Below the pieces are notes generated by a model that worked only from the letters and a program-made list of their open reading frames with translations, did no database searches and was not told where the DNA came from. Positions 24,963 to 31,598 of a DNA stretch of 64,000 bases are shown in pieces. The position numbers and the translations under genes are program-made. Position 1 is the first letter of the stretch. Every line of letters starts with the position of its first letter. The stretch comes from Salinispora arenicola (lineage in GTDB: Bacteria; Actinomycetota; Actinomycetes; Mycobacteriales; Micromonosporaceae): positions 1,364,001 to 1,428,000 of the forward strand of contig NZ_VFOL01000001.1 of the NCBI RefSeq assembly GCF_006716065.1. The letters run 5' to 3'.

Positions 24963-25160
24963 ATGGCGGTGACTGACCTGACGGGCGCCATCTGGCGCAA
25001 GAGTAGCCGGAGCGGCAGCACTGGCGGCAACTGTGTGGAGGTGGCCGACAACCTCTCCGGCGTCGTGGGCGTTCGGGACAGCAAAGACCCCACCGGGCCG
25101 GCACTGGTGTTCGGGCCGGAGGCGTGGCGGGCGTTCGTGACGCACGCCAAACAGCGCTAG
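24963..25160 (+). CDS. second DUF397-family protein
   Basis: 65 residues of canonical length: IWRKSSRSGSTGGNCVEVAD, GVRDSKDPTGPALVFGPEAW, AFVTHAK. ATG at 24963 sits directly behind GGAGGAC. It follows the first DUF397 gene by 121 bases, an uncommonly long gap containing no gene. It is followed by a hairpin terminator. Two different DUF397 partners for one regulator suggest a two-input arrangement. Confidence 0.9.
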   Translation: MAVTDLTGAIWRKSSRSGSTGGNCVEVADNLSGVVGVRDSKDPTGPALVFGPEAWRAFVTHAKQR

Positions 25161-25173
25161 CGAAAACGAATAA

Positions 25174-25197
25174 GCCCCCAGCGCGCGACACTGGGGC
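25174..25197 (+). terminator. hairpin after the DUF397 genes
   Basis: CCCCAG and CTGGGG (plus an outer G-C pair across one bulged C) with a nine-base loop, 13 bases past the DUF397 stop. Confidence 0.6.
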
Positions 25198-25393
25198 GTA
25201 AACGTGCTGCTAGGGCTCAGGGACCGGACCGTCAGGGCTTAGCCGACGATGGCGTCCAAGCCGGCCGTGAGGGTGCGACGCCCTCCTCCTGGGCAACCAG
25301 GTTCACCGGCCAGTCCAGTGCAATGCGCTCGTATGTCCTGCGGCAATACATGCGCAGAAGCCAGGGGCCGAGCTAATCCTGGTCGTCCCAAGC

Positions 25394-25942
25394 GTGGCCG
25401 GCCGGACCGGCGCGGCCCGCTTGCGGGCCGCCTTGATCGACGGGAAGCGGAAGCGGAAGTACGTCTACGCCAAGAGCGAGGCTGAGGCGGTTCGGAAGCG
25501 TGACGAGTTGCGCCGGCAACTCCAGCTCGGCATCGACCTCACGGCGCAGCCTCGGACGGTGAAGGCGTGGTTGACCGAGTGGTTGCGGGATGTGAAGGCG
25601 CACGACGGGACCCGGCCCCCACGCTGGCTCGCTACCGCTTGGCGATCAGCAAGCACTTGGCGCCGGGGCGGGGGCGGGTGGAGCTCGACCGGCTGACGCA
25701 TCGGGACGTGCAGCGGTTTCTGACCGGGCTTCGCGGCAAGCTCTCACCGGCCAGCATCATCAAGGTGCACGCGGTCCTGCGCGTCGCCCTAGCCGATCCA
25801 GGAGCTGCGCACGATTATGAAACTGCTCGGGCACTCCACGATCCGGATGATGGCCGACACCTACGGCCAGGTCCTGCCGGCGCGGGCTCGTCAGGCTGCC
25901 TCGGCCATCGATCGGGTGCTGGGCGAGGAAGGGACGGCGTGA
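25394..25942 (+). pseudogene. tyrosine-recombinase (phage-type integrase) relic
   Basis: The N-terminal arm and core-binding pieces are recognisable (KRKRKYVYAKSEAEAVRKRD, RTVKAWLTEWLRDVKAHDG). The frame then shifts by one base near 25612 and continues as LARYRLAISKHLAPGRGRVE and THRDVQRFLTGLRGKLSPAS. Around 25795 the sequence jumps straight to the last catalytic block (TIMKLLGHSTIRMMADTYGQ). About 200 residues, including the Arg and His-x-x-Arg of the active site, are missing. Both a frameshift and an internal deletion make it inactive. It ends 45 bases from the 3' end of tRNA-Ala, the usual place for such an integrase, so it marks an old integration at that tRNA. Confidence 0.88.
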
Positions 25943-25987
25943 CCGCCTGGCCGTACTGGGGACCGAGTCAGCCAGGGAGAGTGCTGG

Positions 25988-26060
25988 TGGAGCCCAGGGG
26001 ACTTGAACCCCTAACCCCTGCCTTGCAAAGGCAGTGCTCTGCCAGTTGAGCTAGGGCCCC
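25988..26060 (-). tRNA. tRNA-Ala (anticodon TGC)
   Basis: 73 bases with a full cloverleaf on the minus strand: acceptor GGGGCCC paired with GGGCTCC plus discriminator A, anticodon stem CTGCC/GGCAG with loop TTTGCAA, T-loop GGTTCAAGT. CCA is not encoded. In most actinobacteria it lies immediately after tRNA-Ile behind gyrA; here 7.5 kb separates them. Its 3' end faces the integrase relic. Confidence 0.97.
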
Positions 26061-26102
26061 GGAGGCGGTTGCGCTACCCGAGTTGACCGCTGGGCGGTTG
26101 GC

Positions 26103-26231
26103 TCAGCGCAGGTCGGGTGCGGAGGTGGCCTCGTGCCACAGGGCACGCTCGTCGCTGGATTCCTTCACCCGCTTGGCCACGATGGCCGCCACACCGACGA
26201 TACCGACGAGAATCAGCAGCTTCTTGAACAT
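26103..26231 (-). CDS. DLW-39 family small membrane protein
   Basis: 42 residues: MFKKLLILVGIVGVAAIVAK (membrane helix), then RVKESSDERALWHEATSAPD. It matches the pattern of the short actinobacterial DLW-39 family (positive N-terminus, one helix, acidic stretch before LW), known to be encoded close to tRNA-Ala downstream of gyrA, which is exactly its position here. Function of the family is unknown. Its presence shows that the tRNA-Ala side of the junction is core chromosome. Confidence 0.85.
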   Translation of the reverse strand: MFKKLLILVGIVGVAAIVAKRVKESSDERALWHEATSAPDLR

Positions 26232-26768
26232 TAGGGCAACCCCTCACGCTCGACAGTGCCGTCGGACCTACCCAAGGACCGTATCAGTCCCGGACGCGGT
26301 CCGGTGAACGGGCCCACCCAGCCAGCCGACGAGTCCACCAGGGGCGGGGGCGCCGGAATCAGCCCGTGCCGCGACTCGATGACCGCGTCCCGCGTCCTGT
26401 CCCAGTGATCTCGGCACCGCGTCCCGCTCGACCAGGCGTCGCCTCACCACGCCGACAGCCGCTTTACACGACGAGTCGATTACGGACAGTCGATCCCGCG
26501 CGTCGAAGGACAGTCCGGGTGAGGGCACCGGCAACGCCGGTACAAGAATCTCGGAAATCCATTAATTGCCAGGACGCACGGTATTCGTCGGAGTGAGATC
26601 ACATCAACGCATTCGCGAATCACAGTGAACGTTTGCCGCCCTTAAATGATCTATAAATTGACCGAACTACACGATGCGCTTCTCAAAATGATCTGAAATA
26701 CTTCCCGAGGGAGGAGAAATTCGTGATCGTTTCTCATTTTATGACGAACCAGAAAGGATCTCGGAAAA
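26232..26768. other. gene-free, partly AT-rich stretch upstream of the RTX gene
   Basis: No convincing gene longer than a few dozen codons. The last 220 bases are clearly richer in A and T than the rest of the window, include a 10-bp palindrome ATTCGCGAAT at 26611-26620, and hold the promoter region of the RTX gene. The base composition suggests acquired DNA. Confidence 0.5.
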
Positions 26769-26833
26769 GTGAGCTCACGTCTATCTGGCTCTCGACAAGC
26801 AAGTTCCACACAGGGCACCGCAACCATTCCTGA
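26723..26833 (+). CDS. possible 36-residue upstream ORF overlapping the RTX start
   Basis: GTG at 26723 has a far better ribosome site (GGGAGGAG) than the RTX gene's own GTG at 26769. It reads VIVSHFMTNQKGSRKSELTS and onward to a TGA at 26831, overlapping the RTX start in another frame. It may act as a leader ORF that feeds ribosomes to, or restrains, RTX translation, or it may be chance. The peptide has no family. Confidence 0.3.
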   Translation: MIVSHFMTNQKGSRKSELTSIWLSTSKFHTGHRNHS

Positions 26834-28034
26834 ATCACGTAGTCGACGCCCCGGAATCCTCCGGGTTGTCGGCGTGCTGGTTCCCGCGCTGGCACTCGCT
26901 GTCGCCGGACTGGGTGCACCAGCAGCAGCGGCCCCAGCCGCATCCGTTCTGGAATGTGCAGGTAAGCCGGCCACGATCGTCGGTACGCCCGGGTTCGACG
27001 ACATCGTCGGCACTCCCGCCGCGGACGTGATCGTCGCCCTCGACGGAGATGACGCCATTCGTGGCCTGGGCGGCGACGACACCATCTGCGGTGGTGACGG
27101 TGAAGATGTCATCTTCGGGCAGAACGGCGACGACCTCGTCCTCGGTGGCGCTGGACACGACATCATCCAGGGCGGTGCCGGTGACGACGACGTCCGCGGC
27201 GGCGCCGGGCACGACATCGTCGGTGGGGGAAACGGGGATGACGACGTCATCGGCGACGTTGGTCATGACCGCCTCACCGGCGGAAACGGCCGGGACTTCA
27301 TGTCCGGTGATGCCGGCGACGACCACATCTTCGGCAACGACGACTTCGATGTCCTGCTCGGCGACGCCGGTAACGACCGTCTCTCCGGCGGCAGGGAAAA
27401 CGACCTTATCTTTGGTGGAGCCAACAACGACATCCTCTCCGGCGGCCACGGTGACGACGGTCTCGACGGCGGCCCCGGAAACGACACCCTCACCGGCGGG
27501 GACGGAGACGACGGCCTGGTAGGGGGCAGCGGCAACGACCAGCTTTCTGGCGGGGCCGGCAGTGACGGTCTCGAGGGCGATGACGGAAACGATCGACTCA
27601 CCGGCGGCAGCGGAGACGATGGGCTTGGCGGCGGGTCCGGTGACGACATTCTCATCGGTGGCGACGGAAACGACGGCCTCAATGGCGGTAACGGTCGCGA
27701 CCAAATCTCCGGGGGCAAGGGAACCGAACTGATATTCGGAGGTGCCGGCGACGACATCATCCAGGGCGGTAGTGACAGCGATCGAATTCTGGGTGACGCG
27801 GGCAACGACCGCATCCACGGCAACGGCGGCGACGATATCATCGATGGCGGCGCCGGCAACGACTACGCCTCCGGTGGTAATGGAAATGACCGCATGGAGG
27901 GTGGATCCGGTAACGACCGTCTCTTCGGAAATGCCGATGACGACAACCTCGATGGTCAGACCGGCGTGAACTTCAACAATGGTGGTGCCGGGACCAACAT
28001 CTGCCAGAACCCCGCGGTGGGACCTGGCTGCTAG
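26769..28034 (+). CDS. secreted RTX-type calcium-binding repeat protein
   Basis: 421 residues. A basic N-terminus (SRSRRPGILR) and hydrophobic segment VVGVLVPALALAVAGLGAPA form a Sec-type signal. From about residue 75 almost the whole protein is GGxGxDxhx nonapeptides (GGAGDDDVRGGAGHDIVGGG and so on), roughly 35 repeats that would form calcium-binding beta-rolls. It ends GGAGTNICQNPAVGPGC with a possible disulfide. No catalytic domain is present and no type I secretion genes are nearby, so export by Sec is likely. The start is a GTG with a weak site (AAAGGA). It is the first gene of the insertion between the two tRNAs on this side. Confidence 0.9.
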   Translation: MSSRLSGSRQASSTQGTATIPESRSRRPGILRVVGVLVPALALAVAGLGAPAAAAPAASVLECAGKPATIVGTPGFDDIVGTPAADVIVALDGDDAIRGLGGDDTICGGDGEDVIFGQNGDDLVLGGAGHDIIQGGAGDDDVRGGAGHDIVGGGNGDDDVIGDVGHDRLTGGNGRDFMSGDAGDDHIFGNDDFDVLLGDAGNDRLSGGRENDLIFGGANNDILSGGHGDDGLDGGPGNDTLTGGDGDDGLVGGSGNDQLSGGAGSDGLEGDDGNDRLTGGSGDDGLGGGSGDDILIGGDGNDGLNGGNGRDQISGGKGTELIFGGAGDDIIQGGSDSDRILGDAGNDRIHGNGGDDIIDGGAGNDYASGGNGNDRMEGGSGNDRLFGNADDDNLDGQTGVNFNNGGAGTNICQNPAVGPGC

Positions 28035-28061
28035 CGCTGACGATCACTGATAAATGCTGCT

Positions 28062-28095
28062 GTGGTGGCCGGCGACCGAAACATCCGGCCACCAC
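28062..28095 (+). terminator. strong hairpin after the RTX gene
   Basis: GTGGTGGCCGG and CCGGCCACCAC form an 11-bp perfect stem with a 12-base loop, 27 bases after the RTX stop. No T-run. Confidence 0.65.
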
Positions 28096-28141
28096 GCAGC
28101 CCATGACCAACGGTGCGAGGCGACGCCCATCCACCGGCACG

Positions 28142-28173
28142 ATTCCCGCAGCGGGCCTCGCCGCTGCGGGAAT
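28142..28173. terminator. second strong hairpin after the RTX gene
   Basis: ATTCCCGCAGCGG and CCGCTGCGGGAAT form a 13-bp perfect stem with a six-base loop, followed by TTGTC. A second stem so close to the first insulates the RTX gene from the RCC1 gene downstream. The rest of the 422-base gap shows no gene. Confidence 0.6.
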
Positions 28174-28456
28174 TGTCACTCCGGTCGGTAACACGGGAAA
28201 TCCGACAGAGCCGCACGTCGGACAACTGCAGGCTGGGGGCGAGGGTACGTCAGTTCCGCTGGCACGCCGGGTGCCCAGGGTCGCGTCCGGCGCGGGGACG
28301 GCTGGACAGCCCCTTGGCCACCGATGCCGTGTCGGTGTCGACGGCCGGCGTTGGTCGAATATCCCCCTTGAGGGCGTTTCTCCGCATCAATACGGGTTAG
28401 GTGGTTGACACTGACATTGTCCTATTGAGGATGTTGCCTGCTTGGGGGTAGGAGTG

Positions 28457-30124
28457 ATGGGAAGATTCTGCCGGTGGGCCGTCCGTGGCGCTGACGCGGG
28501 CCGGGTGGGCCGGGTCATCGTCGGCTGGTTCCTCCTGGTGGCGGCGGTGACAGTCACGCAGGCAGTCACCGGTGTGTGGTCCCTGGCCGCGCAGCACATG
28601 CCATCGCCGTCCAGTGTCGCGTCGGACACCGTCCTCGCCTGGGGCCAGAACGACGACGGCGAGTTGGGCGACGGCACCACCACCGACCGCGACACACCCG
28701 TCGACGTCGACCTACCCGCAGGCACCGAGGTCACTGACGTCGCCGCCGTCGGCGACCACAGCCTGGCATTGACCTCCGCCGGCACCGTCCTCGCCTGGGG
28801 AGACAACTCCTCCGGCCAACTGGGCGACGGCACCACCACCGACCGCGACACACCCGTCGACGTCGACCTACCCGCAGGCACCGAGGTCACCGCCATCGCC
28901 GCCGGCGACGACCACAGCCTGGCATTGACCTCCGCCGGCACCGTCCTCGCCTGGGGAGGCAACTTCTCCGGCCAGTTGGGCGACGGCACCACCACCGACC
29001 GCGACACACCCGTCGACGTCGACCTACCCGCAGGCACCGAGGTCACCGCCATCGCCGGCGGCGACGACCACAGCCTGGCAGTGACCTCCGCCGGCACCGT
29101 CCTCGCCTGGGGCCAGAACGACGACGGCGAGTTGGGCGACGGCACCACCACCGACCGCGACACACCCGTCGACGTCGACCTACCCGCAGGCACCGAGGTC
29201 ACCGCCGTCGCCGCCCACGGCGACCACAGCCTGGCATTGACCTCCGCCGGCACCGTCCTCGCCTGGGGCCGCAACTCCTCCGGCCAGTTGGGCGACGGCA
29301 CCACCACCGACCGCGACACACCCGTCGACGTCGACCTACCCGCAGGCACCGAGGTCACCGCCATCGCCGCCGGCGATAGCCACAGCCTGGCATTGACCTC
29401 CGCCGGCACCGTCCTCGCCTGGGGCAACAACTCCTCCGGTCAACTGGGCGACGGCACCACCACCGACCGCGACACACCCGCCGACGTCGACCTACCCACA
29501 GGCGTCACAGTCACGGCCATCACCGGCGGCAACGACCACAGCCTGGCGGTCACCTCCGCTGGCGCCGTCCTCGCCTGGGGCAACAACCCCTCCGGCCAAC
29601 TGGGCGACGGCACCACCACCGACCGCGACACACCCGCCGACGTCGACCTACCCACAGGCGTCACAGTCACGGCCATCGCCGCCGGCGACGACCACAGCCT
29701 GGCCCTGACCGCACCACCGACGTCCACCACCACCCTGCAGGTCACCCCAGCCAACCCCACAGCGGATCAGGACATCACCCTCACCGCCACCGTCACCTGC
29801 AACGTCGACACCCCCACCGGAACCATCACCTTCCACACCAACACCACCACCCTGGCCACCGTGCCCCTAATCACCAGCGCCACCCACACCACCACACTGC
29901 CCACCGGCACCCACACCCTCACCGCCCACTACACCAGCACCAACACCTGCCCCAACAGCCAATCCCCACCCACCACCATCACCATCAACCCCGACCTACC
30001 CATCACCGGCCCCACCCTCACCACCACCACCATCGGAGCCGCCAGCCTGTCCATCCTGGCCGGCGCCACCCTCATCTACGCCACCCACCGCCGACACCGA
30101 CCATCACACCACCACCCCGCATAG
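28457..30124 (+). CDS. LPxTG-anchored surface protein with seven RCC1 repeats
   Basis: 555 residues. ATG at 28457 follows GGGGGTAGGAG. N-terminal signal/anchor (VGRVIVGWFLLVAAVTVTQA). Then seven RCC1 repeats of 52 residues (VLAWGxNxxGxLGDGTTTDR, HSLALTSAG), the number needed for a closed seven-bladed propeller. A Thr-rich bacterial Ig-like domain (TTTLQVTPANPTADQDITLT) follows, and the C-terminus has LPITG, a hydrophobic helix and RHRRHRPSHHH, a classic sortase signal. The protein should be fixed to the cell wall with its propeller outside. Ligand unknown; RCC1-like propellers bind proteins or sugars. No sortase is encoded nearby. The repeats are nearly identical at DNA level. Confidence 0.9.
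   Translation: MGRFCRWAVRGADAGRVGRVIVGWFLLVAAVTVTQAVTGVWSLAAQHMPSPSSVASDTVLAWGQNDDGELGDGTTTDRDTPVDVDLPAGTEVTDVAAVGDHSLALTSAGTVLAWGDNSSGQLGDGTTTDRDTPVDVDLPAGTEVTAIAAGDDHSLALTSAGTVLAWGGNFSGQLGDGTTTDRDTPVDVDLPAGTEVTAIAGGDDHSLAVTSAGTVLAWGQNDDGELGDGTTTDRDTPVDVDLPAGTEVTAVAAHGDHSLALTSAGTVLAWGRNSSGQLGDGTTTDRDTPVDVDLPAGTEVTAIAAGDSHSLALTSAGTVLAWGNNSSGQLGDGTTTDRDTPADVDLPTGVTVTAITGGNDHSLAVTSAGAVLAWGNNPSGQLGDGTTTDRDTPADVDLPTGVTVTAIAAGDDHSLALTAPPTSTTTLQVTPANPTADQDITLTATVTCNVDTPTGTITFHTNTTTLATVPLITSATHTTTLPTGTHTLTAHYTSTNTCPNSQSPPTTITINPDLPITGPTLTTTTIGAASLSILAGATLIYATHRRHRPSHHHPA
28624..29713 (+). repeat. seven tandem ~156-bp near-identical repeats (RCC1 coding)
   Basis: The phrase CACCGTCCTCGCCTGGGG recurs with a period of about 156 bases (copies near 28629, 28785, 28939, 29096, 29252, 29408; the seventh is slightly diverged). 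Long stretches of the units are identical base for base, so they were recently amplified or are kept alike by gene conversion. Unequal recombination could change the number of blades. Confidence 0.85.
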
Positions 30125-30246
30125 AAACAAGGCGCCACCAGCCCACGCCGTCACCCTTCCGCCCGACCTGCGGAGACCGATCGAGGCGTTCGCCCTGGCG
30201 GCGGTCCCGTCGCTCATCGCCCCTGGAGGGATCGCAGCGTCGTATG

Positions 30247-30297
30247 ACGACAAAAGCCCCGCCCTTGGTCCTACGGCCGGGCGGGGCGCTTCGTCGT
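30247..30297. terminator. bipartite hairpin between convergent genes
   Basis: Inner stem GCCCCGCCC / GGGCGGGGC (30256-30264 with 30279-30287) nested in an outer ACGAC / GTCGT stem, with A-rich and CTT internal-loop sides. It lies between the convergent RCC1 and DUF732-like genes and can stop transcription from both directions. Confidence 0.75.
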
Positions 30298-30318
30298 GTC
30301 CAGGGCTTACCCCGTGCG

Positions 30319-30648
30319 CTACTCCATGTCCGCGCACAACTCCGCGTACGCCTCCGCGAGAGCTGCGTCCACGGTCCCCGGCGCCCACGTCTGCCCGCAC
30401 CCGAGCATCGCGCGCGCCTGCGCGTCCTCCCGGGACAGACTCACCGCGTCAACCGGGGCAAGATCGAGGTACACCTCATACGGGTCAGCCGGTGCCGGTT
30501 CCGCCGACGGTTCCGGTGCTGGCACCTGCGACGTCGACGAGGTCGGCGAGGTCTCGTCGGTGACGGTGAGGTAGATGCCTGCGCCGGCAATCCCGGCACC
30601 CAGTGCCATCGCCGCTGCCACGATGATCACGATTGGTGTCCGTCTCAT
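30319..30648 (-). CDS. membrane-anchored or secreted small protein (DUF732-like)
   Basis: 109 residues. A hydrophobic N-terminal helix (TPIVIIVAAAMALGAGIAGA) acts as signal or anchor. A Ser/Pro/Glu-rich linker (PAPEPSAEPAPADP) follows, then a small domain with two Cys in the pattern AMLGCGQTWAPGTVDAALAE ... AYAELC, like actinobacterial DUF732 domains. ATG at 30648 is used; upstream in-frame codons lack homology-like character. It is the last of the leftward genes in the second XRE cassette and may be an exported effector of it. Terminator follows. Confidence 0.65.
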   Translation of the reverse strand: MRRTPIVIIVAAAMALGAGIAGAGIYLTVTDETSPTSSTSQVPAPEPSAEPAPADPYEVYLDLAPVDAVSLSREDAQARAMLGCGQTWAPGTVDAALAEAYAELCADME

Positions 30649-30671
30649 CAACGCACCGTACGTCTGATTGT

Positions 30672-30911
30672 CTACCGCACCGACCGCGACACGCGCCCCC
30701 TCGGCCACAACCCGGTTCCTGGCCTATGGCCGGACCGGGCCCCACGCCGTACGCAGTGGACCCCGCTCTCCCGGCCTGGGAGGGCGGGGCTGCTTCCGTC
30801 ACAAGGTGGGTTGGCCTGAGCCGCGCCGTAGCGGGTGACCTCGACGATGTCGGGGTGCTCAGCCGCCCTCAGGATCGCTTCCATCACGTCCAGGGCCTGA
30901 GATACCTGCAC
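30672..30911 (-). CDS. 79-residue hypothetical protein of the second XRE cassette
   Basis: GTG at 30911 follows AGGAGAGCGCCC. The first half (MQVSQALDVMEAILRAAEHP, DIVEVTRYGAAQANPPC) looks like a real helical sequence with hydrophobic spacing, whereas the second half is Arg/Gly-rich. It lies between the Cys-motif small ORF and the DUF732-like gene, in the same direction. No family recognised. Confidence 0.55.
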   Translation of the reverse strand: MQVSQALDVMEAILRAAEHPDIVEVTRYGAAQANPPCDGSSPALPGRESGVHCVRRGARSGHRPGTGLWPRGRVSRSVR

Positions 30912-30996
30912 GGGCGCTCTCCTATCAGGAATCGTGGCAGCTGACGGGCCGGGTCATACCGGCGGGTGGGGTGGGGCACGGCTCCAACACATCGTG

Positions 30997-31215
30997 TCAA
31001 GCCCGGCCCCGCCGCAGCCCAGGCCTACACCCCGGCTCCTGGCAGCCGCAGTAACCACCCGCAAGCCGGAGTAGCTCCTGGTCCCCGGCGCACTGGTGCG
31101 TCTTCACCACGATCCCGGGGGCGCAACCCAGGCAGCGCACCGCCGGATCGAACACCGGACCTGGCGGCGACGCCGGTCTGTCGCCGGTTACGTAGCTGCG
31201 CCGGCGACAGGCCAA
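30997..31215 (-). CDS. small Cys-cluster protein of the second XRE cassette (start uncertain, possible frameshift)
   Basis: The reading frame encodes RCLGCAPGIVVKTHQCAGDQ and YCGCQEPGC, six Cys in pairs, like a small zinc-binding protein. The only starts in frame are a TTG at 31215 or later GTGs. In the next frame an ATG at 31243 overlaps the preceding gene's stop (TGATG) and gives MATHARPAPIGLSPAQLRNR before turning into Arg/Gly-rich shadow. Joining the two frames would give a natural coupled gene, so a frameshift (real, programmed or a sequencing error) near 31150-31180 is suspected. Confidence 0.45.
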   Translation of the reverse strand: MACRRRSYVTGDRPASPPGPVFDPAVRCLGCAPGIVVKTHQCAGDQELLRLAGGYCGCQEPGCRPGLRRGRA

Positions 31216-31242
31216 TCGGGGCAGGCCGGGCGTGGGTGGCCA

Positions 31243-31419
31243 TCACCGGGAGCAGGCCCGCTGCCGGGCCAACCGGGTCATCAACGGCCGCGTATCCAGG
31301 ATCACCGTCGGCTGGTCCCGCAGCGGCCGGTAGGCACCAGCCCGCGCCGAATACACCGTGGCGGGACCGATGGCGTCCAGCCGCGCGGAACGGCGGCGTT
31401 TGCGGAACAGCCGGAACAT
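31243..31419 (-). CDS. 58-residue AIGP-motif small protein, paralogue of the one at 23204-23419
   Basis: ATG at 31419 behind GAGGGAG. MFRLFRKRRRSARLDAIGPA is followed by TVYSARAGAYRPLRDQPTVI and a tail ending ARQRACSR. The Arg-rich start, AIGPxTxYxARA core and Pro-containing middle align with the 71-residue product of the first XRE cassette. It is the first gene after the XRE regulator (165-base gap) and its stop overlaps the next ATG (TGATG). Function unknown; likely a component specific to this type of cassette. Confidence 0.7.
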   Translation of the reverse strand: MFRLFRKRRRSARLDAIGPATVYSARAGAYRPLRDQPTVILDTRPLMTRLARQRACSR

Positions 31420-31572
31420 GCGCGTACTCCCTCACCCTCGATGGCCCCAGTCACCCGACACAACGGGATAGCGCCGGGTGACTGGGACGTCACCTCGAGG
31501 ATGCGGAGTGGATTAGTGATGCTCCAGGTGCGCTCCGTGCCACTAACAAGAGTCGATGGATCTACTCGGACA

Positions 31573-31598
31573 GGTTGTACGACTCAGGTCGTACAACC
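31573..31598. promoter_or_regulatory. 26-base inverted repeat across the stop codon of the second XRE gene
   Basis: GGTTGTACGAC and GTCGTACAACC form perfect 11-bp arms with a four-base spacer that contains part of the stop codon. It could be a terminator (no T-run) or an operator for the small genes that follow. The length and A/T content are more operator-like than those of other hairpins in the window. Confidence 0.5.

Noticed and set aside
25249..25485. 78-residue plus-strand frame before the integrase relic
   Set aside because: Overlaps the relic in another frame, Arg/Pro/Gly-rich, no ribosome site.
26835..27818. 327-residue minus-strand frame rich in Val and Asp
   Set aside because: Antisense of the RTX repeats; regularity comes from the repeats on the other strand.
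28387..29430. 347-residue minus-strand repetitive frame
   Set aside because: Antisense of the RCC1 repeats; the plus frame has signal, domain and sorting motifs.
28624..29713. Regular repeats that could suggest a CRISPR array
   Set aside because: Period of about 156 bases, whole units conserved, in-frame coding as RCC1 blades; no spacers and no cas genes.
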